From contig NZ_WWCP01000003.1 of the NCBI RefSeq assembly GCF_009857505.1, forward strand, positions 156,169 through 220,168: a stretch of 64,000 nt of DNA, given 5' to 3'. Both the position numbers and the translations under genes were made by a program. Source of the DNA: Duganella lactea. GTDB taxonomy: Bacteria; Pseudomonadota; Gammaproteobacteria; Burkholderiales; Burkholderiaceae_D. The first letter of the stretch is position 1; the number at the start of each line of letters is the position of its first letter. Under the pieces are notes generated by a model, which was not told where the DNA came from, made no database searches, and was given only the letters and a program-made list of their open reading frames with translations. This document shows, one piece after another, positions 24,670 through 33,724 of this stretch.

Positions 24670-26259
24670 TTATTTGAACTGCGGTGGCGTTTCGAACGTG
24701 TGGAACGGCGCCGGCGACGGCACGGTCCACTCCAGGCCCTCGGCGCCTTCCCACGGCTTGGCGTCGGCTTGTTTGCCGCCGCGAATCGTCGGCAGGATCA
24801 CGAAGAACAGGAAGAACACCTGCGACAGGCCGAAACCGAAGGCGCCGATCGAGGCGACCATATTGAAATCGGTGAACTGCGCCGAGTAGTCGGCGTAGCG
24901 GCGCGGCATGCCGGCCAGGCCGAGGAAGTGCATCGGGAAGAAGGTGATGTTGAAGGTGATCAACGAGGCCCAGAAGTGGATCTTGCCCATCAGCTCGTTA
25001 TACATGTGGCCGGTCCACTTCGGCGACCAGTAGTAGAAGCCGGCGAACAGCGCGAACAGCGAGCCGGCCACCAGCACGTAGTGGAAGTGCGCCACCACGT
25101 AGTAGGTGTCCTGCAGCTGGATGTCGATCGGCGTCACCGCCAGGATCAGGCCGGTGAAGCCGCCGATGGTGAACACGAAGATGAAGCCGACCGCGAACAG
25201 CATCGGCGTTTCAAACGTCATCGAACCGCGCCACATGGTGGCGATCCAGTTGAACACCTTGACGCCGGTCGGCACCGCGATCAGCATCGTCGCGTACATG
25301 AAGAACAGCTGCGAGGTCACCGGCATGCCGGTGGTGAACATGTGGTGGGCCCAGACGATGAACGACAGGATCGCGATCGAGGCGGTGGCGTACACCATCG
25401 AGGCGTAGCCGAACAGCTGCTTGCGGGCGAACGCCGGCAGGATCTGCGAGACGATGCCGAACGCCGGCAAAATCATGATGTACACCTCGGGGTGGCCGAA
25501 GAACCAGAAGATGTGCTGGTACATCACCGGGTCGCCGCCGGCGGCGGCGTTGAAGAAGGTGGTGCCGAAGTGGCGGTCGGTCAGCGTCATGGTGATGGCG
25601 CCGGCCAGCACCGGCATCACGGCGATCAGCAGGTAGGCGGTGATCAGCCAGGTCCAGCAGAACATCGGCATCTTCATCAGGGTCATGCCCGGCGCGCGCA
25701 TATTGAGGATGGTGACGATGATGTTGATCGAGCCCATGATCGACGAGGCGCCCATCAGGTGCATGGCGAAGATGGCCATGTCCATGCCCGGCCCCATCTG
25801 CGTCGACAGCGGCGCGTACAGCGTCCAGCCGGCGGCGGTGGCGCCACCCGGCACCAGGAACGACGTGGCCAGCAGGATCGCGGCCGGCGGCAGCAGCCAG
25901 AACGAGAAGTTGTTCATGCGCGCGAACGCCATGTCGGAGGCGCCGATCTGCAGCGGGATCATCCAGTTGGCGAAGCCGACGAAGGCCGGCATGATGGCGC
26001 CGAACACCATCACCAGACCGTGCATGGTGGTCAGCTGGTTGAAGAACTCGGGCTGGAAGAATTGCAGGCCGGGCTTGAACAGCTCGGTGCGTATCATCAG
26101 CGCCAGCACGCCGCCGGACAGCAGCATGATGAAGGAGAACCACAGGTACAGCGTGCCAATATCCTTGTGGTTGGTGGCGAACAGCCAGCGCGCCGGGCCA
26201 TGCGGGTGGTCATGGGCGTGGTCGTGATCGTGACCGTGATCCAAAGTAGTAGTGCTCAT
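24670..26259 (-). CDS. ctaD: cytochrome c oxidase subunit I
   Basis: A 529-residue heme-copper oxidase catalytic subunit with 12 helices. Histidine ligands appear in [14 protein letters not shown] (heme a), [17 protein letters not shown] (CuB and the cross-linked Tyr), WAHHMFTTG (CuB) and [17 protein letters not shown] (heme a3 and a). [11 protein letters not shown] and the GHPEVY motif show an A-type oxidase. The His-rich N-terminus ([15 protein letters not shown]) may bind metal. It follows ctaC by 15 bases. Confidence 0.97.
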   Translation of the reverse strand: MSTTTLDHGHDHDHAHDHPHGPARWLFATNHKDIGTLYLWFSFIMLLSGGVLALMIRTELFKPGLQFFQPEFFNQLTTMHGLVMVFGAIMPAFVGFANWMIPLQIGASDMAFARMNNFSFWLLPPAAILLATSFLVPGGATAAGWTLYAPLSTQMGPGMDMAIFAMHLMGASSIMGSINIIVTILNMRAPGMTLMKMPMFCWTWLITAYLLIAVMPVLAGAITMTLTDRHFGTTFFNAAAGGDPVMYQHIFWFFGHPEVYIMILPAFGIVSQILPAFARKQLFGYASMVYATASIAILSFIVWAHHMFTTGMPVTSQLFFMYATMLIAVPTGVKVFNWIATMWRGSMTFETPMLFAVGFIFVFTIGGFTGLILAVTPIDIQLQDTYYVVAHFHYVLVAGSLFALFAGFYYWSPKWTGHMYNELMGKIHFWASLITFNITFFPMHFLGLAGMPRRYADYSAQFTDFNMVASIGAFGFGLSQVFFLFFVILPTIRGGKQADAKPWEGAEGLEWTVPSPAPFHTFETPPQFK

Positions 26260-26274
26260 CTGTAACGCTCCTGA

Positions 26275-27492
26275 TTACTTACGTGCAGCCACGACTTCGG
26301 CTGGTTGAACGATGTTTTCCTCGGCTTTGTTCGTCCAGCTATTGCGGGTGTAAGTAATGACAGCCGCGATATCCGTATCCGACAGTTGTTTCCAGCCTGG
26401 CATCTCGGTGGGATATTTCCCACTCTTCTTACCGTGCAGCAGCACGTTGATTTGTTCCGCTTTCGGACCGTTGACCACCGGCGAGCCGTCCAGCGAGGCG
26501 AACATGCCCGGCGTGCCGCGGCCGTTGGCCTGGTGGCAGGCCACGCAGTTGGTGCTGTAAACTTTTTCGCCCTTGGTCTTCAGCTCGTCGATGGTCCAGG
26601 TCTTGGTCGGATCATCGGCCAGCGCCGCCATTTCTTTTTTCTTGGTGTCGACCCAGACCTTGTACTCGTCGTCGCTGACCACCCGCACCACGATCGGCAT
26701 GAAGGCGTGCTCCTTGCCGCACAGCTCCGAGCAGTAGCCGCGGAAGGTGCCGGTGTGCTCGGACTTGAACCAGGTGTCGCGCACGAAGCCCGGAATCGCA
26801 TCCTGCTTGACGGCGAAGGCCGGGATCGACCACGAATGGATGACGTCGTTGGCGGTGGTGATCAGGCGGATCTTGCGCTTGACCGGCACCACCACCTCGT
26901 TGTCGACTTCCATCAGGTAGTTGTCGCCGCGCGCCTCGGTCGGCTGGAAGCCCGGCGCGCCGACCTGCGCCCGCGGGGTCGACAGGTTGGACAGGAAACT
27001 GATGCCCTCGCCCTCGCCCTTCAGGTAATCGTAGCCCCACTTCCACTGCATGCCGGTGACCTTGATGGTGATGTCGGCGTTGGTGGTGTCCTTCATGCCG
27101 ACCACGGTGCGGGTGGCGGGCAGCGCCATGCCGATGACGATCAGGAAGGGCACGATGGTCCAGGCCACCTCGACGGCGGTGGATTCATGGAAGGTGGCCG
27201 GCTTGTGGCCGAGCGACTTGCGGTGCTTGAAGATGGAGTAGAACATGACCCCGAACACGGCCACGAAGATGACCAGGCACACCACCATCATCCAGTTGTG
27301 CAGGTCGTAGACTTGGGCGGCGATTTCGGTGGCGGGAGGTTGCAGGTTTAATGCACGGTCGGTGGGTCCGCCGGTGCCGCCCGTCGCGGCGGTGTAGGTC
27401 CCGGTTGCGGTGTCAGCTGCCCACGCCGGCATGCCGGCTGCCAACATGGCCAGCCCCGGCACCAACGCTTGAAGTCGCTTCGCATATGTCAT
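26275..27492 (-). CDS. ctaC: cytochrome c oxidase subunit II with fused cytochrome c domain
   Basis: A 405-residue subunit II. A signal peptide (AMLAAGMPAWA) is followed by two helices (about 65-85 and 110-130) and a cupredoxin domain with the CuA site in GYCSELCGKEHAFM, plus the upstream His in SWSIPAFAV. A C-terminal class I cytochrome c domain carries CVACH and a distal Met in PGMFASL or TEMPGW. This caa3-like arrangement lets soluble cytochrome c be replaced by a tethered electron donor. It is the first gene of the oxidase operon, with a 187-base leader. Confidence 0.95.
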   Translation of the reverse strand: MTYAKRLQALVPGLAMLAAGMPAWAADTATGTYTAATGGTGGPTDRALNLQPPATEIAAQVYDLHNWMMVVCLVIFVAVFGVMFYSIFKHRKSLGHKPATFHESTAVEVAWTIVPFLIVIGMALPATRTVVGMKDTTNADITIKVTGMQWKWGYDYLKGEGEGISFLSNLSTPRAQVGAPGFQPTEARGDNYLMEVDNEVVVPVKRKIRLITTANDVIHSWSIPAFAVKQDAIPGFVRDTWFKSEHTGTFRGYCSELCGKEHAFMPIVVRVVSDDEYKVWVDTKKKEMAALADDPTKTWTIDELKTKGEKVYSTNCVACHQANGRGTPGMFASLDGSPVVNGPKAEQINVLLHGKKSGKYPTEMPGWKQLSDTDIAAVITYTRNSWTNKAEENIVQPAEVVAARK

Positions 27493-27685
27493 GTTTTCCC
27501 CAACTGCCCAAGAAATTAAAAATATATTTTTTTAACGTCTTACCGGCTATCGGTGAACTGAACCGGCGACGCTCCTTAAACAACCACATCGCACCGGCAT
27601 GGCCGGCGCGTGATTCTGCTTAATTCAACTGCTTGTTCGTACTCGATGTAACCCGTGTTTGCCATGACGGCAAAGTTAGTGATTG

Positions 27686-27715
27686 ATTATATAGAACAAA
27701 AACGTGGCACATCAA
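27686..27715 (-). promoter_or_regulatory. sigma-70 promoter of the ctaC operon
   Basis: On the minus strand TTGATG (27715-27710) and TATAAT (27691-27686) are separated by 18 bases. Transcription would start near 27679, giving a leader of about 187 bases before ATG 27492. A small inverted repeat TTTGCC-N5-GGCAAA (27658-27674) sits right after the predicted start. The gap 27493-27774 otherwise holds no gene. Confidence 0.6.
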
Positions 27716-27731
27716 GCAATAAACTATTGTT

Positions 27732-27762
27732 GTTGCCATACGGCTCTACGCCGCATGGCAAC
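27732..27762 (-). terminator. hairpin after the BioC-like gene (possible terminator)
   Basis: A 13-base stem (27732-27744 with 27750-27762, one G-T mismatch) and a five-base loop lie 12 bases after the methyltransferase stop. There is only a weak T stretch after the stem on the minus strand, so termination efficiency is uncertain. It separates the methyltransferase gene from the oxidase promoter. Confidence 0.45.
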
Positions 27763-27774
27763 ATGAAACCCGCC

Positions 27775-28698
27775 TCAGCGCGACTTGCGCGGCGGATCGA
27801 AGCGGATGATCGCCTCGCCGCTAGCGGTGACCTTCGGCGCCGGACGGAAGGCGTGACCGTAGATAACCTCAAAGGTCAGCCCCAGTTTGCCGTCGCCGCG
27901 GCGGCCGCTTTCCAGCGTGTCCAGCATGCGTCGCCAAGCCGCCTTGCCCATCATGCTGCGACGCAATGTGGTCAGCGGATTGCCGCCCAGCGCGCGCACG
28001 TCGGACAACAACGCTTGCGGCGTGTCGTAGGTCACCGTGATGGTTTCCATGTCCAGCACCGGGGTCGAAAAGCCGGCTTCGACCAGTTGATCGCCGAAGT
28101 CGTGCATGTCGACGAAGGGCAACACATGCGGCGCCAGATCGGCTTCGGCGAAGGCCGCGCGCAGTTCGCGCAGCGAATCCGGGCCGAAGCAGGAAAACAT
28201 CAGCAGGCTGTTCACGCGCAGCACGCGGCGCCACTCGGCGAACACGCGGTCCGGCTGCGGATGCCAGTGCAGCGCCAGATTGGACCAGATCAAATCCAGG
28301 GAGTTCGGTCCCAGCGGCAAATCGGCGAAATCGCCGCACAGCAGGTCGATGCCGCTCTTCGACGGCAGCAGCTTGCTCAGCAAGTGATTCAGCGACGACG
28401 GCCTGGCGCCCGGCGCGTGCGCGGCGCGCAACATGGCGTCGGCGGCGTCCAGGCCCACGATCTGGGCGGCGGGATAGGACTTTTGCAACAGGGGCAGATC
28501 GGCGCCGGCGCCGCAGCCGGCGTCCAAAACGCGCGAAGGCGCTATTTTAATCAATTCCAGGCGATCGAACATGCGCGATGATATTTCACGGCGCAGGAAA
28601 TCGGCCGGCGCGATACGCTCGGGGCGGGAAAACAGCTGACGGACGCGCTCCAGGTCGATCGGCGCGCTCAGTTTCGGCGGGTGGGCAGGGACTTGCAT
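27775..28698 (-). CDS. BioC-like SAM-dependent methyltransferase
   Basis: A 307-residue class I methyltransferase. The SAM-binding motif is VLDAGCGAGADLPLL, followed by IVGLDAADAML and LDLIWSNLALHWHPQPDRVFAEWRRVL. The last segment is typical of BioC (malonyl-ACP O-methyltransferase, biotin synthesis) and the related NDUFAF5 group. The start MQVPAHPPKLS (ATG 28698) is favoured over one 14 codons upstream. It is divergent from the ComF gene with 96 bases between. No other biotin genes are in the window, so BioC identity is probable but not proven. Confidence 0.75.
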   Translation of the reverse strand: MQVPAHPPKLSAPIDLERVRQLFSRPERIAPADFLRREISSRMFDRLELIKIAPSRVLDAGCGAGADLPLLQKSYPAAQIVGLDAADAMLRAAHAPGARPSSLNHLLSKLLPSKSGIDLLCGDFADLPLGPNSLDLIWSNLALHWHPQPDRVFAEWRRVLRVNSLLMFSCFGPDSLRELRAAFAEADLAPHVLPFVDMHDFGDQLVEAGFSTPVLDMETITVTYDTPQALLSDVRALGGNPLTTLRRSMMGKAAWRRMLDTLESGRRGDGKLGLTFEVIYGHAFRPAPKVTASGEAIIRFDPPRKSR

Positions 28699-28794
28699 GA
28701 AGATAGGTCGTTGTAATGCGATAATGTCGGCAGTGTACATGGTTGCACGCGTTCGCGACGGGGGCCGGGCAGGTTTTCACAGGGGAGGCGTGGC

Positions 28795-29556
28795 ATGCAA
28801 GGCAAGCTGATGGCGGCCCGCTGGGGCCGCGCGCTGCTGGACCGGCTGCTGCCGAACGCCTGCGCCCTGTGCGGCGGCGACAGCAGCGAGGCGCTGTGCG
28901 CCGGCTGCGAGGCGCAGTTTTTCGGCCCCGCCGCCGCCATCGCCCGCTGCGTTTGCTGTGCGAATCCGCTGCCGAGTGGCGCGCCCCCCGGCGAGACGGG
29001 GCCGGCGGCCGGGCCGCTATGCGGCGTCTGCCTGCGCCACCCGCCGGCCTTCGAGCGCACACTGGTCGCCGCCGACTACGTGTTGCCGGTCGACCAACTG
29101 GTGCTGCAACTGAAATTCGGCCACCGCCTGGCGCTGGCCCCGCTGTGCGCCCGCCTGCTGCGCGACGCCGTGCTGCGCCAGCAAGGCGTCGCCCTGCCGG
29201 CCCTGCTCTGCCCGGTGCCGCTGGGGCCGCGCAGGCTGGCCGAGCGCGGCTACAACCAGGCGCTGGAAATCGCCCGGCCGCTGGCACGCGGCCTGGACAT
29301 CGCGCTGCACGCCCGGCTGGTGCAGCGGGTGCGCGACACCGCCGCCCAGAGCAGCGTCACGCCCGCCGAGCGCCAGGCCAACATCGCCGGCGCCTTCGCG
29401 ATAGCGGACGCGGCGCTGGTGACCGGCCGCCACATCGGCGTCGTCGACGACGTCATGACCAGCGGCCGCACACTGAACGAACTGGCGGCAACGCTGAAAC
29501 GCCACGGCGCCGCGCGGGTCAGCAACCTGGTCTTCGCCCGCACACCGCCGCATTGA
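28795..29556 (+). CDS. ComF-family phosphoribosyltransferase-like protein
   Basis: A 253-residue ComF protein. A Cys-rich N-terminus (CALCGG, CAGC, CVCC, CGVC) probably binds zinc. The phosphoribosyltransferase-type domain contains LLCPVPLGPRRLAERGYNQA and the PRPP-loop motif GVVDDVMTSGRTLNE. ComF is needed for DNA uptake in naturally competent bacteria and appears in many non-competent ones. AGGGGAGGC precedes ATG 28795. trmL follows 18 bases after its stop. Confidence 0.88.
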   Translation: MQGKLMAARWGRALLDRLLPNACALCGGDSSEALCAGCEAQFFGPAAAIARCVCCANPLPSGAPPGETGPAAGPLCGVCLRHPPAFERTLVAADYVLPVDQLVLQLKFGHRLALAPLCARLLRDAVLRQQGVALPALLCPVPLGPRRLAERGYNQALEIARPLARGLDIALHARLVQRVRDTAAQSSVTPAERQANIAGAFAIADAALVTGRHIGVVDDVMTSGRTLNELAATLKRHGAARVSNLVFARTPPH

Positions 29557-29574
29557 TTTTAACAAGGAAGAAAA

Positions 29575-30045
29575 ATGTTCCACGTCGTCCTGGTCCACCC
29601 AGAAATCCCGCCGAACACCGGCAACGTCATCCGCCTGTGCGCCAACACCGGCGCGCAGCTACATCTGATCGAACCGCTGGGCTTCCCGCTGGACGACGCC
29701 AAGCTCAAGCGCGCAGGACTCGACTACCATGAATATGCGCGTATGAAAGTGCACAAAGATTGGGCGGCGTTTCTGGCCGAGGCCCAGCCCGAGCCATCGC
29801 GCATGTACGCCATGACCACGCACGGCTCGTCACCGTTTGCGCAGGCCAGCTTCCAGCCGGGCGACGTGTTCGTGTTCGGCTCGGAGACCGCCGGCCTGCC
29901 GCTGGCGCTGCGCGAGAGCTTTCCGCCGGCGCAACGCATCCGCCTGCCGATGCGCCCGGATAACCGCAGCATGAATCTGTCCAACACCGTCGCCGTGGTG
30001 GTGTTCGAGGCCTGGCGCCAGAACGGCTACGCCGGCGGCGTTTGA
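29575..30045 (+). CDS. trmL: tRNA (cytidine(34)-2'-O)-methyltransferase
   Basis: A 156-residue SPOUT methyltransferase modifying the wobble ribose of tRNA-Leu. The trefoil-knot motifs are clear: HPEIPPNTGNVIRLCANTGAQLHLIEPLGF, FVFGSETAGLP and IRLPMRPDNRSMNLSNTVAVVVFEAWRQ. The length equals the family norm. AAGGAAG precedes ATG 29575. Its 3-prime end overlaps the convergent DMT transporter gene by 19 bases. Confidence 0.95.
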   Translation: MFHVVLVHPEIPPNTGNVIRLCANTGAQLHLIEPLGFPLDDAKLKRAGLDYHEYARMKVHKDWAAFLAEAQPEPSRMYAMTTHGSSPFAQASFQPGDVFVFGSETAGLPLALRESFPPAQRIRLPMRPDNRSMNLSNTVAVVVFEAWRQNGYAGGV

Positions 30046-30971
30046 AGCGTTGCCGTGGGCGGGCGCGCGTGCAGCCACACCGCGCCGGCCACCCCGGCGA
30101 TCAGCAACACCATCGCCGTCCACTCCAGCGGACGCGGCATTTGACGCTGGTAAATAAACCCGTACAGCAGGCCGAACAAGGTTTCGAATAGCAACAGCTG
30201 GCCGGCCAGCGTCACCGGCACGCGCCGGCTGGCGATATTCCACAGCTGGTTGCCGATCACCGAGGCCCCCAGCGCCACCAGCGTCACCACGGTCCAGAAA
30301 CGCAGCCAGTCGCGCGCCGGATCGCCGACACCGCCCAGCGCCCACATCACCGCGCCCAGCGGCAAGGCCACCACGCCCGTGCCGAGGCCGTATAGCCCCG
30401 ACCATTCGGCGCCTGTGAACTGTGGATTGCGCTGGAGGAAGCGCGCATTGTCGACCGCGTACCAGGTCCAGCACAGCAGCGCGCCAAGCGCGCACAGCAT
30501 GCCCAGCGCCACCCTGGTCCACGGCAGCGAGACGCCACGCGCATCGGTGAACACGTCGATATTGATGCAGACGATGCCCGCCGCCACCAGCCCCAACGGC
30601 CACGCCAGTTGACGCAACGGCAAAGCGCCGTGCTCACGCCGTCCCAGCAAGGTCACACTCAGCGGCAGCAGGCCGATAATCAGCGAGGCCGCCGCCACGC
30701 CCGCCAGTTGCACGCCGGTCGACAGCAGCACGTAGTAGACGAGATTGCCCGCCAACGCGTGCCGCAGCAGCACCTTGTAGTCATCGCGGGTCAGCCGTCG
30801 CAGCAGGCGACCGAGGCGCGGCGCCAGCAATAGCAAGGTGATCAATCCGTAGGCCAGGTAACGCGCCAGCGCCAGTTCTATCGGCGAGAACGCCGCCAGC
30901 CAGCGCGGCATCACAAAAATCGTGCCCCAGAATGCTCCGGCCATCAGGCCGCATACAATGCCATACCACAT
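30027..30971 (-). CDS. EamA/DMT-superfamily transporter
   Basis: A 314-residue protein with ten hydrophobic segments arranged as two EamA repeats, for example GLMAGAFWGTIFVMPRWLAAFSPIELALARYL and the later FWTVVTLVALGASVIGNQLWNIASRRVP. DMT proteins export amino acids or metabolites; the substrate is not evident. AAAGGAGAG precedes ATG 30971. The AraC-type regulator gene lies 57 bases upstream in the same direction and may control it. Confidence 0.85.
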   Translation of the reverse strand: MWYGIVCGLMAGAFWGTIFVMPRWLAAFSPIELALARYLAYGLITLLLLAPRLGRLLRRLTRDDYKVLLRHALAGNLVYYVLLSTGVQLAGVAAASLIIGLLPLSVTLLGRREHGALPLRQLAWPLGLVAAGIVCINIDVFTDARGVSLPWTRVALGMLCALGALLCWTWYAVDNARFLQRNPQFTGAEWSGLYGLGTGVVALPLGAVMWALGGVGDPARDWLRFWTVVTLVALGASVIGNQLWNIASRRVPVTLAGQLLLFETLFGLLYGFIYQRQMPRPLEWTAMVLLIAGVAGAVWLHARPPTATLQTPPA

Positions 30972-31028
30972 AGACTCTCCTTTCGAAGCCTATTGTGGCG
31001 CGGCAAATGATGCGGGGATTGTGCGGGA

Positions 31029-31766
31029 CTAGCGGATTGTTGTCTGATTCTGCTGTCGGTAGGCCAGCGGCGTGATGTCCATCGCGCGCCGCATGGCGTG
31101 CGTCAGCGCACTCTGGTCGGCATAGCCGGCTTGCGTGGCCAGCTGCGCGATCGGCAGCGACGACTCCACCAGTTGGCGGCAGACATAACGCAGGCGCATG
31201 GCGCTCAGCCACGCTTGCGGCGTGCTGTCCAGCTGTTCGCGGAACACGCGGTGCAGACGGCTGACGCTCAGGCACGCCACCGCCGCCATGCGCTCGGTAT
31301 TCCACGGATAGCCGGGCTGCGCCTCAAAGCGCGTCAGCGCCGCCTGCAACCGCGATGCCGGCCGTATCGGCTGGCTGGTCAGCGATTCCAGCAGCAGCGG
31401 CGCCCAGTTGGCCAGCACGGCCGCGCTGGCCGCACCCTGACCTTGCAGCATGCTCATGAAGTCGATCAGCTTGGCGGTGGCCGCGCTCACCGATAAAAAC
31501 GGGCGCTGCGCCAGCAGGCCGGCCGTCCGCGGCGACACCGCGCCGAGGTCGAAATCCAGGATCAGTGAGGCGTTGGGCGCGTCGGAGAATTGCTTGTGCA
31601 CCAGCCCTGGCGCGATGAAGCCCGCGCGCAGCGGATGCAGCACCGCGCCGTGGCCGTTGATGTCCAGCGTCAGCTTGCCGCGCAGCGGCAGCACCATCTG
31701 GGCGAAGTCGTGCACGTCCGAGAACGGCGTGTCATAACTGCGCAGATCGATTTCGGTCGAAGTCAT
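31029..31766 (-). CDS. AraC-family regulator
   Basis: A 245-residue regulator with an N-terminal cupin-type sensing domain (MVLPLRGKLTLDINGHGAVLHPLRAGFIAPG) and a C-terminal AraC double helix-turn-helix (AAVACLSVSRLHRVFREQLD, QLATQAGYADQSALTHAMRRAMDITPLAYR). ATG 31766 begins the conserved part; the open frame to 31820 reads through an intergenic repeat and is not used. It is upstream of the DMT transporter gene and probably regulates it. Confidence 0.87.
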   Translation of the reverse strand: MTSTEIDLRSYDTPFSDVHDFAQMVLPLRGKLTLDINGHGAVLHPLRAGFIAPGLVHKQFSDAPNASLILDFDLGAVSPRTAGLLAQRPFLSVSAATAKLIDFMSMLQGQGAASAAVLANWAPLLLESLTSQPIRPASRLQAALTRFEAQPGYPWNTERMAAVACLSVSRLHRVFREQLDSTPQAWLSAMRLRYVCRQLVESSLPIAQLATQAGYADQSALTHAMRRAMDITPLAYRQQNQTTIR

Positions 31767-31790
31767 GCCCGTCAGTGTAACGTCAAAGCA

Positions 31791-31823
31791 GAGCCCGTGT
31801 GCGAATGTCAGACCTGACACCGG
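31791..31823. repeat. single arm of the palindromic repeat also found between pilT and pilU
   Basis: These 33 bases match positions 37696-37726 of the right arm of the element at 37648-37726 over at least 31 bases, so this is a solitary arm. It lies between the AraC gene and the 95-residue membrane protein gene. It contains the near-palindrome TGTCAGACCTGACA. Two copies in 64 kb indicate a dispersed family. Confidence 0.75.
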
Positions 31824-31845
31824 GGTTTGACACCGGGGTTTGACA
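31820..31845. repeat. 13-bp tandem repeat, two copies
   Basis: CCGGGGTTTGACA occurs twice head to tail, directly abutting the solitary palindrome arm. The TGACA core resembles the TGACA end of that arm, so the whole patch 31791-31850 looks like a composite repeat element. It carries no reading frame. Confidence 0.7.
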
Positions 31846-31851
31846 CCAGGT

Positions 31852-32139
31852 TCAGCGGCGGGCGCCCCAGATGGCCAGCAGCGCCAGCAGGCCGGCGCCC
31901 AGCAGGCCGACCAGCATGGTGCAGCCGGCCATCACGGCGGCCGGGTTCGGCATGCCGTGGACTTCGGCCGCGAACGCCAGCACCACCGCCGCCAGCAGTT
32001 GCGCCGGCAGCACGAAGCGCAGGTTGCGGAAGGCCCAGGGATTGCCGCGCAGCCAGTAGTGGCGCGCCACCATCAGCGGCGGCCCCCATAGCGCCAGCAG
32101 GAACGCCAGCACCGCCACCAGGATCAGGATGATCCTCAT
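31852..32139 (-). CDS. small membrane protein, unknown
   Basis: A 95-residue protein with three hydrophobic segments: ILILVAVLAFLLALWGPP, FVLPAQLLAAVVLAFAAE and GCTMLVGLLGAGLLALLAIWG. I do not recognise a family. Its ATG overlaps the rfaE2 stop in ATGA, so it is translationally coupled to that gene. The 3-prime end borders a repeat patch. A role in the envelope is possible given the coupling to heptose synthesis, but that is inference only. Confidence 0.7.
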   Translation of the reverse strand: MRIILILVAVLAFLLALWGPPLMVARHYWLRGNPWAFRNLRFVLPAQLLAAVVLAFAAEVHGMPNPAAVMAGCTMLVGLLGAGLLALLAIWGARR

Positions 32140-32615
32140 TTGAAGGAGCGGACGCGGGCCAGCAGCTTGGTGGTCGAACGGTCGTGCTCAAAGTCGATGG
32201 CGACCGCCTCGCCGCCGTAGGCCAATACCGCCTGGCCTTCGGGGATGGCGTCCATCTGGTAGTCGCCGCCCTTGGCGTAGATCTCGGGCCGCGCCTGCTG
32301 TACCACTGCCAGCGCGGTGTCCTCGTCGAACTCGACCACCAGGCTGACCGACTCCAGCGCGGCCAGCACCGCCATGCGGTCGGCGCAGCTGTTGAGCGGG
32401 CGGTCGTCGCCCTTGCCCAGCCGTTTGACCGAGGCGTCGGTGTTGGCCGCCACCACCAGCGAGGCGCCCAGCGCGCGCGCCTGCGCCAGGTAGGTGACGT
32501 GGCCGCGGTGCAGGATGTCGAATACGCCGTTGGTCAGCACCACCGGCTTCGGCAGCGCCGCCACGCGCGCGGCCAGCGCGGCGCGCGTGCAGATCTTGTC
32601 TTCAAATTGGGGCAT
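32136..32615 (-). CDS. rfaE2: heptose 1-phosphate adenylyltransferase
   Basis: A 159-residue nucleotidyltransferase, the stand-alone second domain of HldE. It makes ADP-D-glycero-beta-D-manno-heptose for lipopolysaccharide core. The class motif is VFDILHRGHVTYLAQA (HxGH) and the later motif is in GGDYQMDAIPE. C-terminal DRSTTKLLARV matches the family's ending. ATG 32615 is preferred; upstream codons lack conservation. It is divergent from oxyR with 118 bases between. Confidence 0.93.
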   Translation of the reverse strand: MPQFEDKICTRAALAARVAALPKPVVLTNGVFDILHRGHVTYLAQARALGASLVVAANTDASVKRLGKGDDRPLNSCADRMAVLAALESVSLVVEFDEDTALAVVQQARPEIYAKGGDYQMDAIPEGQAVLAYGGEAVAIDFEHDRSTTKLLARVRSFK

Positions 32616-32649
32616 GGGGACTTTCTTTATTTGTTTCCGGATACGCTGC

Positions 32650-32676
32650 ATTATATCGACAGCATTCCGCTACAAT
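32650..32676. promoter_or_regulatory. divergent rfaE2/oxyR promoter region
   Basis: A perfect minus-strand TATAAT (32655-32650) is placed for rfaE2, about 28 bases from transcription start to ATG. A plus-strand TACAAT (32671-32676) is placed for oxyR. The -35 regions are poor for both. The two -10 boxes are only 15 bases apart, so the promoters overlap and may compete. Confidence 0.45.
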
Positions 32677-32733
32677 AGCTCATCTTGGCGTTCCTTTATT
32701 GCATACCAGCATCGCCTGTGCTCAAATACATTC

Positions 32734-33669
32734 ATGACACTGACCGAACTGAAATACATTGTCGCCGTTGCAAGAGCGAAACACTTCGGCCATGCGGCGG
32801 AGGCCTGTTACGTCGCCCAGCCGACGCTGTCGGTCGCCATCAAGAAACTGGAAGATGAACTGGGCGTGGTCCTGTTTGAACGGGGCGGCGCCGAAATCTC
32901 CGTCACCCCGCTGGGCGCGCAGATCGTCGCCCAGGCCGAGCGCGTGCTCGAACAAACCGCCGCCATCAAGGAATTGGCCAAGCAGAACAAAGACCCGCTG
33001 GCCGGCCAACTGCGCCTGGGCGTGATCTACACCATCGGCCCCTACCTGCTGCCGCCGCTGGTCAAGGGCATGATCGACAAAGTGCCGCAGATGCCGCTGA
33101 TCCTGCAGGAAAACTTCACCGTCAAGCTGTTGGAGATGCTGCGCCAGGGCGAGCTGGACGCGGCCATCATGGCGTTGCCGCTGCCGGAACACGGCATGGC
33201 CATGCAGGTGCTGTATGACGAGCCGTTCGTGGTCGCCATGCCGGCGGCGCATCCGTGGAGCCAACGCAAGAGCATCCCCGCCGACGACCTCAAGACCGAG
33301 AACATGCTGTTGCTGGGTAACGGCCACTGCTTCCGCGACCAGGTGCTGGAAGTGTGCCCCGAGATGGCGCGCTTCTCCACGCCCGGCAACGGCATGCAGC
33401 GCACCTTCGAGGGCTCGTCGCTGGAAACCATCCGTCACATGGTGGCCAGCGGCATCGGCCTGACCGTGCTGCCGCGCGCCTCGGTGCCGGACCTGAACGC
33501 CAACGATGGCATGTTGCAATTCAGGCCGTTCGAGGCGCCGGCGCCGTCGCGCCGGGTGGTCATCGTGTGGCGCAAAAGCTTCACCCGCAAGGCGGCCATT
33601 GATGCCGTGTGCGAGGTGGTGGCCGAGTGCGAGCTGCCCGGCATCACCCCGCTGCGCGCCGACGCATGA
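32734..33669 (+). CDS. oxyR: hydrogen peroxide-sensing regulator OxyR
   Basis: A 311-residue LysR regulator. The DNA-binding domain is MTLTELKYIVAVARAKHFGHAA. The redox cysteines fall at 199 and 208 in GNGHCFRDQVLEVC, exactly as in E. coli OxyR numbering. It activates catalase, alkyl hydroperoxide reductase and related genes on disulfide formation. No target gene lies next to it except, further away, the glutathione peroxidase at 38.9 kb. ubiA follows 55 bases downstream. Confidence 0.95.
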   Translation: MTLTELKYIVAVARAKHFGHAAEACYVAQPTLSVAIKKLEDELGVVLFERGGAEISVTPLGAQIVAQAERVLEQTAAIKELAKQNKDPLAGQLRLGVIYTIGPYLLPPLVKGMIDKVPQMPLILQENFTVKLLEMLRQGELDAAIMALPLPEHGMAMQVLYDEPFVVAMPAAHPWSQRKSIPADDLKTENMLLLGNGHCFRDQVLEVCPEMARFSTPGNGMQRTFEGSSLETIRHMVASGIGLTVLPRASVPDLNANDGMLQFRPFEAPAPSRRVVIVWRKSFTRKAAIDAVCEVVAECELPGITPLRADA

Positions 33670-33724
33670 CACCCGGGCCCGGGATTTGCGATAATCCCCG
33701 CTTTCCCGTGACCCGAACCGACCT

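Noticed and set aside
24700..26265. 521-codon plus-strand frame opposite ctaD
   Set aside because: Antisense shadow of cytochrome oxidase subunit I.
27493..27774. Possible tRNA or riboswitch in the ctaC upstream gap
   Set aside because: No cloverleaf, CCA end or known riboswitch core; only a promoter and two simple hairpins were found.
31767..31820. 18-codon extension of the AraC gene
   Set aside because: It is encoded by the dispersed repeat arm, not by conserved protein sequence.
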